Shown: positions 1 to 10,186 of the stretch, in pieces
How the letters are laid out: each line of letters opens with the position of its first letter
Position numbering within the stretch: position 1 is the first letter of the stretch
NCBI RefSeq assembly: GCF_001311925.1
Contig: NZ_BBCG01000036.1
Span: forward strand, 1 to 36,390
Source: Cellulosilyticum ruminicola JCM 14822
GTDB lineage: Bacteria; Bacillota; Clostridia; Lachnospirales; Cellulosilyticaceae
DNA: 36,390 nt
Direction: 5' to 3'
The notes under the pieces: model-generated
Database searches by the model: none
The model's input: the letters and a program-made list of their open reading frames with translations, nothing else
Told to the model about the DNA's origin: nothing
Made by a program: the position numbers and the translations under genes

Positions 1-83
1 ATTTATATATTTATATATACTCGTCAAAATGGGTGGTAACACGTGGAATATTCCTCGTCCCGTTAAAGGGATGAGGTTTTTTT
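1..83 (+). promoter_or_regulatory. T-box leader, 3' end only (branched-chain amino acid operon)
   Basis: The sequence GGGTGGTAACACG at 31-43 is a recognisable variant of the conserved T-box that binds the free acceptor end of uncharged tRNA. It is followed at once by a terminator hairpin and then ilvB. In T-box leaders the T-box strand pairs into an antiterminator when the cognate tRNA is uncharged, so the operon is read under amino acid shortage. Stem I with the specifier codon lies outside the window. Leucine, valine or isoleucine specificity is therefore inferred only from the genes downstream. Confidence 0.8.
53..83 (+). terminator. T-box attenuator terminator upstream of ilvB
   Basis: CCTCGTCCC (53-61) pairs with GGGATGAGG (68-76) around a six-base loop, with one G-U pair, and is followed by seven T. 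It starts ten bases after the T-box motif, which is the standard place for the terminator of a T-box switch. Confidence 0.85.
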
Positions 84-130
84 ATACATATTTAAATGTT
101 ACATAAAAATGTATAATTAAATGAAAATTG

Positions 131-139
131 AAGGAGGGG
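131..139 (+). promoter_or_regulatory. Ribosome binding site that decides the ilvB start
   Basis: AAGGAGGGG lies five bases before the TTG at 145. An in-frame ATG at 121 lies upstream of this site and has no Shine-Dalgarno sequence of its own. The TTG therefore looks like the true start. Confidence 0.7.
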
Positions 140-144
140 TTGGA

Positions 145-1752
145 TTGAAATTATCAGATGTATTTGTACGATGTTTGCAAGAGGAAAATGTTGATGTCGT
201 CTTTGGTTATCCAGGAGCCGCAGTTATCGATATATACGAATCACTTAGAGCTTCCTCTATTCATCATGTTTTAGTGAGACAGGAGCAAGCAGCTGTACAT
301 AGTGCAAGTGGTTATGCGAGAACAACGAATAAAGTAGGCGTTTGTCTTGCAACATCTGGTCCAGGTGCAACGAATCTTATTACAGGGATTGCAACAGCTT
401 ATATGGATTCTATTCCTATTGTTATTTTTACAGGGCAAGTGAAATTACAATTAATAGGAAGAGATGTTTTCCAAGAAGTAGATATTACAGGTGCAACAGA
501 ACCTTTCATTAAACATAGTTATTTGGTTAAAAATCCAAAAGATTTTCCACGCATTGTCAAAGAAGCTTTTTATATAGCTAGGACAGGAAGACCAGGACCA
601 GTGCTTATTGATATCCCGATGGATTTACAATCTGCACAAATAGATTATAACTATCCAAAAGAAGTTAAAATTAGAGGTTATAAACCTACTGTAGAAGGCC
701 ATATGGGGCAAATTAAAAAAGCAATTAAGCTTTTAGGACAAAGTGAGAGACCTCTTATATGCGCAGGGGGTGGGGTTATTTTAGCCCATGCGAAAGAGGA
801 GCTTAAGAAGTTTGCAGAACTTGCTAATATTCCAGTAGTTCACACACTTATGGGGCTTGGCAGTATTGATACAACTTCTTCTTTATACTTTGGAATGATA
901 GGAACACATGGTTTTAAACATTCTAACTGGGCACTTAAAAATGCAGACACTATTTTATTTATAGGTGCGCGCATTGCTGATCGTGCTGTTACAAGTACAG
1001 GGATTTTTGATGAAAAAGCAAGCATTATACATATAGATATTGACCCTGCTGAAATTGGAAAAATTACATCGGCTAATATTCCGGTTGTTGGGGATGCAAA
1101 AGTTATTTTAGAAGAAATGAGTAATCAGATTAAACCAATTGATACAAATAAATGGCAGGAAGATATTAATAAAAATAGAGAAGTTAAAGAAGAAGTACAT
1201 CCTGAAGATGCAATTAATCCTAAGCTTGTTGTAAAAACATTATCAAGGCTTCTAAAAGATGATGCAGTCATTGTTGCGGATGTAGGACAAAATCAATTCT
1301 GGACAGTAAGAAATATGGAAATTTATGATGGTAGACAACTTATTTGTTCAGGTGGTTTTGGAACAATGGGATATTCACTTCCAGCAGCAGTAGGTGCAAG
1401 TGTTGGGAATAAGAACAGACAGGTCGTGAGTATATTAGGTGATGGTAGCTTCCAAATGAGCTTATTTGAACTTGGTACATTGGTACAAGAACAAGTTCAT
1501 CCATTAGTTATATTATTTAATAACAGTGGACTTGGAATGGTTAGGGAACTTCAAAGAAAAGTAGAGCTTAAAGAACATGGCGTAGCACTTAATTGCAATC
1601 CAGATTTTACAAAGCTTGTAGAGGCTTATGGTATTAAAGCTAAAACTATATCTAAAGGTAGTGATGTAGAAGCTGTACTTAAGGAAGCATTAGCTAGTAA
1701 AGAAGCATATTTCCTAGAGTTTATAGTAAGCACCAAAGAAAGTACTTTATAA
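145..1752 (+). CDS. ilvB: Acetolactate synthase large subunit (first copy)
   Basis: This ThDP-dependent enzyme condenses two pyruvates to 2-acetolactate, or pyruvate with 2-ketobutyrate, as the first common step to valine, leucine and isoleucine. It has the three family domains: an N-terminal pyrimidine-binding domain with FGYPGAA and the catalytic glutamate at residue 47 (VRQEQAAVHSA), a central domain, and a C-terminal ThDP domain with GDGSFQMS and NNSGLGM. I chose the TTG start at 145 because of the Shine-Dalgarno sequence; it yields 535 residues beginning MKLSDVF. Compared with the second copy in this operon, the segment after GLGMVR lacks the tryptophan of the usual GMVRQWQ motif, and the chain ends early without the PMVAPG tail. 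The ilvN regulatory subunit follows directly, so the two probably form the holoenzyme. Confidence 0.93.
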   Translation: MKLSDVFVRCLQEENVDVVFGYPGAAVIDIYESLRASSIHHVLVRQEQAAVHSASGYARTTNKVGVCLATSGPGATNLITGIATAYMDSIPIVIFTGQVKLQLIGRDVFQEVDITGATEPFIKHSYLVKNPKDFPRIVKEAFYIARTGRPGPVLIDIPMDLQSAQIDYNYPKEVKIRGYKPTVEGHMGQIKKAIKLLGQSERPLICAGGGVILAHAKEELKKFAELANIPVVHTLMGLGSIDTTSSLYFGMIGTHGFKHSNWALKNADTILFIGARIADRAVTSTGIFDEKASIIHIDIDPAEIGKITSANIPVVGDAKVILEEMSNQIKPIDTNKWQEDINKNREVKEEVHPEDAINPKLVVKTLSRLLKDDAVIVADVGQNQFWTVRNMEIYDGRQLICSGGFGTMGYSLPAAVGASVGNKNRQVVSILGDGSFQMSLFELGTLVQEQVHPLVILFNNSGLGMVRELQRKVELKEHGVALNCNPDFTKLVEAYGIKAKTISKGSDVEAVLKEALASKEAYFLEFIVSTKESTL

Positions 1753-1779
1753 TAGAGCAATTGTAGAGGATAAAAAGAA

Positions 1780-2286
1780 ATGAGGGAGAATATGAAGAAG
1801 CATGTACTATCTGTATTAGTAGAAAATCATTCAGGTGTACTTAGTCGTATATCTGGACTTTTTAGTAGAAGGGGTTATAATATCGACAGTTTATCTGTTG
1901 GTGAAACAGAAGACCCAAAAGTATCTCGTATGACTATTGTAACAGCAGCAGATGAGGGTACTTTAGAACAAATTAAGAAACAACTTAATAAGCTTGTAGA
2001 TGTTATTAAAGTTTTGGAACTTAAAGAAGAAACCTCTATTTATAGAGAACTTGCAATGATTAAAATTCATGCAAGCAAAGCAACACGTGCTGAAATTATT
2101 GAGATAGGTAATATCTTTAGAGCACATATCGTAGATGTTTCTAATGATTCATTAATCATTGAAGCTACAGGTGATCAAGGCAAAATTAGTGCCTTAACAA
2201 GTATGGTTGAACCATATGGTATTAAAGAAATTATTAGAACAGGTCTTACAGCATTACAAAGAGGCGAAAAAGAACTAAAGAACTAG
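1780..2286 (+). CDS. ilvN: Acetolactate synthase small (regulatory) subunit
   Basis: At 168 residues it has the normal length for the regulatory subunit, with an N-terminal ACT domain (VLVENHSGVLSRISGLF, then RRGYNIDSLSVG) that binds the feedback effector, usually valine, and a C-terminal dimer domain that activates the large subunit. It follows ilvB by 27 bases. The start at 1780 has AGAGGA nine bases upstream. A second ATG at 1792 (MKKHVLSVL) matches the usual family N-terminus and also has GAGGGA close by, so the exact start is open. Confidence 0.93.
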   Translation: MRENMKKHVLSVLVENHSGVLSRISGLFSRRGYNIDSLSVGETEDPKVSRMTIVTAADEGTLEQIKKQLNKLVDVIKVLELKEETSIYRELAMIKIHASKATRAEIIEIGNIFRAHIVDVSNDSLIIEATGDQGKISALTSMVEPYGIKEIIRTGLTALQRGEKELKN

Positions 2287-2378
2287 CTTTTAAAAATAAG
2301 ATTTTTATTAATTTTACTTAGTTTGATTAAAACAACACATTTTAGAGTGTTTGCTTTAATAGATATATTTATATGTAG

Positions 2379-3389
<1,011 letters not shown>

Positions 3390-3414
3390 GACTGATATAG
3401 GAAGGGGAAACTAG

Positions 3415-4947
3415 ATGGCAAACATTGTTAGAATTTTTGATACCACATTAAGAGATGGTGAACAATCACCAGGTTGTAGTATGAACCTTGCTGAAAAGTT
3501 AGAGGTAGCAAAACAACTGGAACGTCTTGGGGTAGATATTATGGAAGCCGGCTTTGCAGCTTCATCACCAGGAGACTTTGCATCTGTTAAATCCATTGCA
3601 AAAGCTATCAAAAATGCATCCGTAACAAGTTTGGCACGTGCCCTCAAAGGTGATATTGATGCGGCAGCAGAAGCATTGAAGGAAGCGAAATATCCTAGAA
3701 TTCACACTTTTATTGCTACATCAGATATTCACATGACCTATAAGCTCAAGAAGTCACCAGAGCAAGTTTTAGAAGCAGCAGCTGAAATGGTACGTTATGC
3801 TAAGAAATTCTGTGATGATATCGAATTCTCAGCAGAAGATGCATCAAGAAGTAATCCGGCTTTCTTATATCAAATATTTGAAGCGGTTATACAGGCAGGT
3901 GCAACAACGATTAATGTGCCAGATACAGTAGGATATGCTTCGCCAGAAGAAATGACAAAGTTAATATTAGGTATTCGTGAAAACGTACCTTCAATTGATA
4001 AAGCAATTATATCTGTACATTGCCACAATGACTTAGGTCTAGCTGTTGCTAACTCTTTAGCAGCAGCCAAGGCAGGTGCAGGACAACTAGAATGTACTAT
4101 TAATGGAATTGGTGAACGCGCGGGAAATGCAGCACTTGAAGAACTTGTAATGAATCTTAGTATAAGAAAAGATTACTACAATCTTGGTTGTAATATTAAT
4201 ACCAAAGAGCTTTATAAAACAAGTAAGCTCCTTAGTAGCATTACAGGGGTAAGAGTACAGCCTAATAAAGCAATTGTTGGAGAAAATGCTTTTGCTCATG
4301 AATCTGGTATTCATCAACATGGTATGCTTGCAAATAAGAGCACTTATGAAATTATGACACCAGAGTCTATTGGTCTTACTGAAAATAAATTGGTACTTGG
4401 AAAACATTCAGGACGTCATGCCTTTGAAGATCGTTTAAAAGAGATGGGATATGAGCTTGAAGATGATGCACTTCAAATAGCATTTGAACAATTTAAGGCT
4501 TTAGCTGATAAGAAGAAAACTGTAACAGATAAAGACCTTGAAGCTTTAATTCATCATAAAACATTAAAAGTACCAGAGTTTTATAAGTTAGAACGCTTTG
4601 TAATCAATTCAGGAAATACCATTACAACTACTTCATCTGTAAGACTTGTAGCTAAAACAGGCCATGTACTTGAAGAAGTTGTTTCATCATATGATGGTCC
4701 AATTGATGCTTCATATAAAGCAATTGATAAACTAGTTGGTAAACGCTTTACATTAGAAGACTTTGTGATTAACTCTGTAACAGGTGGGACTGATGCACAA
4801 GGTGAAGTGAATGTAAAAATCAAAAATAATGAGGGTGTTTACAACGGTTATGGTGTAAGCATGGATATAGTAGAAGCAAGTATACTTGCTTATATTTCAG
4901 CTATTAATAATATGTTATACGACCAAGAAAATAAAAGAGAGGCGTAA
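3415..4947 (+). CDS. leuA: 2-isopropylmalate synthase
   Basis: It condenses 2-ketoisovalerate with acetyl-CoA, the committed step to leucine. The N-terminal TIM barrel begins with DTTLRDGEQSPG, which holds the catalytic arginine and a metal-binding aspartate, and carries the metal-binding HCHNDLGLAVANS and the GIGERAGNAALEE motif. The last 120 or so residues form the LeuA regulatory domain that usually binds leucine for feedback inhibition. The length of 510 residues is normal. It starts 25 bases after ilvC behind GGAAGGGG. It draws 2-ketoisovalerate from the ilv steps, so placing it between ilvC and the leuCDB genes is metabolically sensible. Confidence 0.96.
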   Translation: MANIVRIFDTTLRDGEQSPGCSMNLAEKLEVAKQLERLGVDIMEAGFAASSPGDFASVKSIAKAIKNASVTSLARALKGDIDAAAEALKEAKYPRIHTFIATSDIHMTYKLKKSPEQVLEAAAEMVRYAKKFCDDIEFSAEDASRSNPAFLYQIFEAVIQAGATTINVPDTVGYASPEEMTKLILGIRENVPSIDKAIISVHCHNDLGLAVANSLAAAKAGAGQLECTINGIGERAGNAALEELVMNLSIRKDYYNLGCNINTKELYKTSKLLSSITGVRVQPNKAIVGENAFAHESGIHQHGMLANKSTYEIMTPESIGLTENKLVLGKHSGRHAFEDRLKEMGYELEDDALQIAFEQFKALADKKKTVTDKDLEALIHHKTLKVPEFYKLERFVINSGNTITTTSSVRLVAKTGHVLEEVVSSYDGPIDASYKAIDKLVGKRFTLEDFVINSVTGGTDAQGEVNVKIKNNEGVYNGYGVSMDIVEASILAYISAINNMLYDQENKREA

Positions 4948-4964
4948 AAGCATATAGCTTTGGA

Positions 4965-5006
4965 AAAACCGGGAGTTAGGGTTATAAAAACGGCGCTCTT
5001 GGTTTT
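4965..5006 (+). terminator. Possible weak terminator or processing hairpin between leuA and leuC
   Basis: AAAACCGGGAG (4965-4975) can pair with CTCTTGGTTTT (4996-5006); the stem is 11 bp with two G-U pairs and ends in four T. The gap to leuC is 168 bases, the longest inside the operon. It could reduce read-through or mark an mRNA processing point. The T run is short, so strong termination is unlikely. Confidence 0.35.
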
Positions 5007-5115
5007 ATCTAAAGTTTATTTTTTTATGTAGAAATAATAAGTAAAGTAATATAAAAGGACACAAGAAACAAGGTAGAACATAAATGTATGAGTAAATGAT
5101 GAGGAGATGATATAG

Positions 5116-6384
5116 ATGGGAATGACAATGACCCAAAAAATATTAGCAGCACATTCAGGACTTGAAAGCGTTGTAGCAGGTCAATTAATTGAAGCGAATC
5201 TTGATCTTGTACTTGGTAATGATATTACATCACCAGTTGCTATTCGTGAATTTAATAAAATTGGTTGTGACTGTGTATTCCATAAAAGCAAAATTGCTTT
5301 AGTACCAGATCACTTTACACCAAATAAAGATATTAAGGCTGCTGAGCAATGTAAAATAGTACGTGAATTCGCCAATAGTAAAGAAATTGAAAACTATTTT
5401 GAAGTAGGTCAAATGGGAATAGAGCATGCACTTATTCCAGAAAAAGGTTTAGCAGTTGCTGGTGATGTAATCATTGGTGCTGACTCACATACTTGTACTT
5501 ATGGTGCGCTTGGTGCATTCTCAACAGGAATTGGTAGTACAGATATGGCAGCAGGTATGGCAACAGGTAAAGCATGGTTTAAAGTACCAGCTGCGCTTAA
5601 ATTTGTATTAACAGGTTGTCCAACTAAATATGTAAGTGGTAAAGATGTAATCCTCCATATTATTGGTATGATTGGGGTAGATGGAGCACTTTATAAATCT
5701 ATGGAATTTGTAGGAGATGGTATCAAAAATCTTTCTATGGATTCACGTTTTGCTATGGCAAATATGGCTATCGAAGCTGGAGCTAAAAATGGTATTTTCC
5801 CAGTAGATGATTTAACAATCGAATTTATGAAAGAACATAGTACTAAAGAGTATAAAGTTTATGAAGCAGATGAAGATGCTGAATATGAAGCTGTATATGA
5901 AATTGATCTTTCTAAAGTACGCCCAACAGTAGCTTTCCCACATTTACCAGAAAACACAAAAACAGTAGATGAAATCTGTGATAAAGAAGTTAAAATTGAT
6001 CAAGTCGTAATTGGTTCGTGTACAAATGGACGTATGGAAGACCTTCGCACAGCTAGAGATATTTTAAAAGGTAAAAAAGTAGATCCTAGTGTACGTTGTA
6101 TCGTATTCCCAGGTACACAAAATATCTATTTACAAGCTATTAAGGAAGGCATTGTAACGGATCTTATTAAAGCGGGTGCTGTATTTAGTACATCAACTTG
6201 TGGACCATGCCTTGGAGGACATATGGGAATCTTAGCAGCTGGAGAACGTGCTGTTTCTACAACTAATCGTAACTTTGTAGGACGTATGGGACATGTAGAG
6301 TCAGAAGTTTATCTTGCAAGCCCAGCAGTAGCAGCAGCTTCAGCTATTACAGGTTATATTACAAATCCAGAAATCTTAGATTAA
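5116..6384 (+). CDS. leuC: 3-isopropylmalate dehydratase large subunit
   Basis: With LeuD it isomerises 2-isopropylmalate to 3-isopropylmalate through a [4Fe-4S] aconitase-type mechanism. The three cluster cysteines are visible as SCTNGR (C302) and TCGPC (C362, C365). [19 protein letters not shown], near residue 120, is the usual active-site segment. At 422 residues it matches the shorter clostridial/archaeal LeuC class and not the 470-residue enterobacterial form. GAGGAG lies nine bases before the ATG at 5116; a second in-frame ATG at 5122 is more distant from it. Confidence 0.95.
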   Translation: MGMTMTQKILAAHSGLESVVAGQLIEANLDLVLGNDITSPVAIREFNKIGCDCVFHKSKIALVPDHFTPNKDIKAAEQCKIVREFANSKEIENYFEVGQMGIEHALIPEKGLAVAGDVIIGADSHTCTYGALGAFSTGIGSTDMAAGMATGKAWFKVPAALKFVLTGCPTKYVSGKDVILHIIGMIGVDGALYKSMEFVGDGIKNLSMDSRFAMANMAIEAGAKNGIFPVDDLTIEFMKEHSTKEYKVYEADEDAEYEAVYEIDLSKVRPTVAFPHLPENTKTVDEICDKEVKIDQVVIGSCTNGRMEDLRTARDILKGKKVDPSVRCIVFPGTQNIYLQAIKEGIVTDLIKAGAVFSTSTCGPCLGGHMGILAAGERAVSTTNRNFVGRMGHVESEVYLASPAVAAASAITGYITNPEILD

Positions 6385-6407
6385 TCGTTTACAAGGAGGA
6401 TATAAAT

Positions 6408-6896
6408 ATGAATGCAAAAGGACACGTATTTCGCTATGGTGATAATATAGATACAGATGTTATCATTCCAGCACGTTATTTAAATACATCAGACCCAAAA
6501 GAACTTGCAACTCACTGTATGGAAGATATTGATATTAATTTTGTAAAAGATGTTAAAGAAGGAGATATCATTGTAGCAGATAAAAACTTTGGCTGTGGTT
6601 CATCTCGTGAGCATGCACCAATTGCTATCAAAGCAGCAGGTGTATCTTGTGTTATTGCAAAAACATTTGCACGTATCTTCTATAGAAATGCTATTAACAT
6701 CGGACTTCCAATCTTAGAATGTGCAGAAGCAGCAGAAGGCATTAAAAAAGGTGATGAAGTAGAAGTTAATTTTGATACAGGTGTGATTACAAATGTAACA
6801 AAAGGTGAAACATACAAAGCTCAACCATTCCCACCTTTCATGCAAGAAATTATTAAAGCAAATGGGCTTATTAATAAAATTAAAGCGAATCAATAG
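6408..6896 (+). CDS. leuD: 3-isopropylmalate dehydratase small subunit
   Basis: This 162-residue swivel domain completes the LeuCD isomerase. The family signatures [17 protein letters not shown] near the start and the substrate-loop segment [12 protein letters not shown] are both present. It follows leuC by 23 bases with AAGGAGGA seven bases before the ATG. Both subunits have the clostridial/archaeal lengths, which fits a matched pair. Confidence 0.95.
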   Translation: MNAKGHVFRYGDNIDTDVIIPARYLNTSDPKELATHCMEDIDINFVKDVKEGDIIVADKNFGCGSSREHAPIAIKAAGVSCVIAKTFARIFYRNAINIGLPILECAEAAEGIKKGDEVEVNFDTGVITNVTKGETYKAQPFPPFMQEIIKANGLINKIKANQ

Positions 6897-6925
6897 AAAG
6901 TAATTTATGAGGGGAGATAAGGAAA

Positions 6926-8008
6926 ATGGATTATAGAATTGTTACATTACCTGGTGATGGTATCGGACCTGACATTGTAAAAGAAGCTGTTAAAGTATTA
7001 AAACAAGTAGGGAAAGTTTATGGACACAACTTTACATTTGATGAACAACTTATAGGTGGTAGTGCCATTGACAATGCCGGCTCATCACTTCCACAAGCAA
7101 CAGTTGATGCTTGTCAAAATGCAGATGCAGTATTACTTGGAGCTGTAGGTGGACCTAAATGGGATAAACTTCCTAATGGAGACCGCCCAGAAAAAGGTCT
7201 TTTAGGTATTCGTCAAGCACTTAAATTATTTGCTAATCTTCGTCCGGCAGTGCTTTTCTCACAACTTAAAGATGCAAGTCCAATCAAAGAAGAAATCATT
7301 GGGGATAACCTTGATATCCTTATTGTAAGAGAGCTTACAGGAGGAATTTATTTCGGTGAAAGACAAAAAGTAGTATGTGAAGAAGATGATAGTAAAACAT
7401 TTGCATCTGACCTTGAAAAATATTCAGTAGCAGAAATTGAAAGAATCACAAGAGTTGGTTTCGATGCTGCTATGAAACGTAATAAAAAAGTTTGTGTAGT
7501 AGATAAAGCAAATGTACTTGAATCTTCTAGACTTTGGAGAGAAGTAGTTGCAAGAGTTGCAGCAGATTATCCAGAAGTAACATATTCTCATATGTATGTA
7601 GATAATGCAGCAATGCAACTTGTAGTTAATCCAAAACAATTTGATGTTATTATTACAAATAACATCTTTGGAGATATTCTTTCTGATGAAGCAAGTATTA
7701 TTACAGGTTCAATTGGTATGCTTGCATCAGCTTCACTTAGAGAAGGAAGCTTTGGACTTTATGAACCAAGTCATGGTAGTGCACCAGATATTGCAGGTCA
7801 AAACAAAGCTAACCCACTAGCAACAATTCTTTCAGCTGCCATGCTTCTTCGTTATTCATTTAGTCTTGAAAAAGAAGCAAAAGCCATCGAAAATGCTGTA
7901 TCAGCAGTACTGGATGCAGGCTATAGAACAGGTGATATCATGAGTGATGATATGTGCCTTGTAGGCACTGTAGAAATGGGTAATTTAGTTGCAGAAGCTA
8001 TTAAATAG
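6926..8008 (+). CDS. leuB: 3-isopropylmalate dehydrogenase
   Basis: It oxidises and decarboxylates 3-isopropylmalate to 2-ketoisocaproate with NAD+. The 360-residue protein shows [11 protein letters not shown] at the N-terminus, GAVGGPKWD, the substrate-binding arginines around [15 protein letters not shown] and [13 protein letters not shown], the metal-site segment [13 protein letters not shown], and the NAD-binding [20 protein letters not shown]. It starts 30 bases after leuD behind GAGGGGAG. It supplies the last leucine-specific dehydrogenase step before transamination; no aminotransferase gene is in the window. Confidence 0.96.
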   Translation: MDYRIVTLPGDGIGPDIVKEAVKVLKQVGKVYGHNFTFDEQLIGGSAIDNAGSSLPQATVDACQNADAVLLGAVGGPKWDKLPNGDRPEKGLLGIRQALKLFANLRPAVLFSQLKDASPIKEEIIGDNLDILIVRELTGGIYFGERQKVVCEEDDSKTFASDLEKYSVAEIERITRVGFDAAMKRNKKVCVVDKANVLESSRLWREVVARVAADYPEVTYSHMYVDNAAMQLVVNPKQFDVIITNNIFGDILSDEASIITGSIGMLASASLREGSFGLYEPSHGSAPDIAGQNKANPLATILSAAMLLRYSFSLEKEAKAIENAVSAVLDAGYRTGDIMSDDMCLVGTVEMGNLVAEAIK

Positions 8009-8038
8009 TAGATATTAATAACTAGATGAAGCATAAAA

Positions 8039-8474
8039 ATGGAATATCGAGAAGTAACGTTTCAAGATACTAAGGCACTCTTAAAGTATAGAAAACAAAT
8101 TTACGATGAAAGTAACTTTTTATCTAGAAACAAGTAGGGAGTATGATGTAGATGTGGGGAATGATGAAATAGTTGGTTTAGTAAACGTTAGGCATTATGA
8201 AACAAGTCGTGATAAAGATAATGCAACAGTAAGAATAACTGTTAAAAAATCATATTGGTCTAAGGGAATAGGTAGAAATCTTATGAATAAGGCAATAGAA
8301 TTTTTTAATGAATCCACATTACATCGTTTGGAGCTTAGAGTTGTAAAAGATAATGAAAGAGCTATGCAGTTATATAGAAGCCTTGGTTTTGAAGAAGAAG
8401 GAACTTTAAGAGATTTTCATAAGATTGAAGATAAACATTATGATGTACTGGCTATGTTAGTAGTAAAAAAGTGA
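8039..8474 (+). pseudogene. GNAT-family N-acetyltransferase, frameshifted and internally shortened
   Basis: The 122-residue open frame at 8106-8474 holds the core and C-terminal half of an RimI-like acetyltransferase: EIVGLVNVRHY, the acetyl-CoA loop KKSYWSKGIGRNLM, LELRVVKDNERAMQLY and SLGFEEEGTLRDF. A typical GNAT N-terminus, MEYREVTFQDTKALLKYRK, is encoded just upstream from the ATG at 8039 in another frame and runs into a TAG at 8135. The two parts overlap in different frames, and the joined product would lack roughly 25 residues before EIVGL. This points to a deletion with a frameshift and not a single base-call error. It lies inside the ilv/leu operon and has no obvious role in it. A start at 8106 would give a domain without its first strand and helix. 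Confidence 0.7.
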
Positions 8475-8504
8475 AATAGATATATGAAGAAATGAGGGGT
8501 AATC

Positions 8505-10166
8505 ATGATTAGTGATCGTGTAAAAGTTGGACCAGGTAGAACACCACATCGCTCTTTATTTAAAGCAATGGGATATATTGATGAAGAAATTGAAAAACCA
8601 TTAGTTGCTGTTGTAACAGCTAAAAGTGAAATCGTACCAGGACATTCACATCTTGATAAAATTTCAGAAGCAGTAAAAACAGGTATTCGTCTTGCTGGTG
8701 GTACACCTATTGAAATTCCAGCTATTGGTGTATGTGATGGTATTGCAATGGGACACCAAGGCATGAAATATTCTCTTGTAACAAGAGAACTTATTGCAGA
8801 CTCTATCGAATGTATGGCAACAGCCCATGCTTTCGATGCAATGGTACTTGTACCAAACTGTGACAAAATCGTACCAGGTATGTTAATTGGTGCATCAAGA
8901 ATGAACCTTCCAACGGTACTTGTAAGTGGTGGACCAATGCTTGCTGGTAATGTAAATGGTAGAAAATCTAATCTTTCAGTAACATTCGAAGCAGTAGGTG
9001 CTTACACAGCAGGTAAAATTACAGAAGAAGAACTCAAAGAATTTGAAGATCATGCATGTCCAGGATGCGGTTCTTGTTCAGGTATGTACACAGCTAACAG
9101 TATGAACTGTATGTGTGAAGTACTTGGTATTGCTCTTCCGGGAAATGGTGCAATTCCAGCAGTATATGCAGATAGAATTCGTCTTGCTAAATATGCAGGT
9201 ATGGCTGTTATGAACATGCTTGAAAAAGATATTAAAATCTGTGATATCTTAAATGATAAAGCATTCCATAATGCTTTAACAGTGGATATGGCACTTGGAT
9301 GTAGTACAAATACAATGCTTCACCTTCCAGCTATTGCTCATGAAGCAGGCGTTGAACTTAATTTAGATATGGCTAATGAAATTTCAGCCCATACACCTAA
9401 CCTTTGTCACTTAGCGCCAGCAGGTCCAACTCATATGGAAGACCTTCACTTTGCAGGTGGTGTACCAGCAGTTATGAAAGAACTTACTAAGAAAGATCTC
9501 TTAGATACAAGTCTTATGACTGTAACAGGTAAAACGATTGCTGAAAATCTTGAAAAAGTAGTAAATAAAAATCCAGAAATTATTCGTCCTATTGAAAGTC
9601 CATATAGTGAAACAGGTGGTATCGCAGTACTTCGCGGTAATCTTGCAAAAGATACATGCGTTGTTAAACGTTCAGCTGTAGCACCAGAGATGCTTGTAAA
9701 CCGTGGCAAAGCAAAAGTATTCAATAGTGAAGAAGAAGCAACAGCTGCTATTTTAGGTGGTAAAATCGAAAAAGGTGATATCGTTGTTATTCGTTATGAA
9801 GGCCCTAAAGGTGGTCCAGGTATGAGAGAAATGCTTGAGCCTACTTCTTGTATTGCAGGTATGGGACTAGATAAAGATGTAGCACTTATCACAGATGGAC
9901 GTTTCTCAGGTGCAACAAGGGGGGCTTGTATCGGACATGTTTCACCAGAAGCTGCTGAAGGTGGACTTATTGCTTTCGTAGAAGATGGAGATATTATTAG
10001 CATTGATATGAATAAATGTACTATTGAACTTGAAGTTGATGAAGAAACAATAGCTAAAAGACGTGCAGCTTGGGTAAAACCAGAACCTAAAGTAAAAACA
10101 GGTTATTTAGCACGTTATGCAAAACTTGTAACATCAGCTAACACTGGAGCTATTTTTAAAGCATAA
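8505..10166 (+). CDS. ilvD: Dihydroxy-acid dehydratase
   Basis: It dehydrates 2,3-dihydroxyisovalerate to 2-ketoisovalerate (and the isoleucine analogue) with an Fe-S cluster and Mg2+. The 553-residue protein has the IlvD/Edd cysteines in [11 protein letters not shown] and in [18 protein letters not shown], plus [17 protein letters not shown] and [10 protein letters not shown] in the C-terminal half. GAGGGG lies six bases before the ATG at 8505. It is placed after leuB, with only the broken GNAT gene between. Confidence 0.96.
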   Translation: MISDRVKVGPGRTPHRSLFKAMGYIDEEIEKPLVAVVTAKSEIVPGHSHLDKISEAVKTGIRLAGGTPIEIPAIGVCDGIAMGHQGMKYSLVTRELIADSIECMATAHAFDAMVLVPNCDKIVPGMLIGASRMNLPTVLVSGGPMLAGNVNGRKSNLSVTFEAVGAYTAGKITEEELKEFEDHACPGCGSCSGMYTANSMNCMCEVLGIALPGNGAIPAVYADRIRLAKYAGMAVMNMLEKDIKICDILNDKAFHNALTVDMALGCSTNTMLHLPAIAHEAGVELNLDMANEISAHTPNLCHLAPAGPTHMEDLHFAGGVPAVMKELTKKDLLDTSLMTVTGKTIAENLEKVVNKNPEIIRPIESPYSETGGIAVLRGNLAKDTCVVKRSAVAPEMLVNRGKAKVFNSEEEATAAILGGKIEKGDIVVIRYEGPKGGPGMREMLEPTSCIAGMGLDKDVALITDGRFSGATRGACIGHVSPEAAEGGLIAFVEDGDIISIDMNKCTIELEVDEETIAKRRAAWVKPEPKVKTGYLARYAKLVTSANTGAIFKA

Positions 10167-10186
10167 AGAAGTAGGGGGAAATAAAG

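Noticed and set aside
121-144. ATG at 121 as the ilvB start
   Set aside because: It lies upstream of the only good ribosome binding site (131-139) and adds eight residues not seen in the family. TTG at 145 fits better.
840-1025. Minus-strand open frames inside ilvB, leuA, ilvD, pgk and other genes
   Set aside because: They lie opposite strongly supported genes, have no family similarity that I can see and no ribosome binding sites. They reflect low stop density opposite AT-rich coding sequence.
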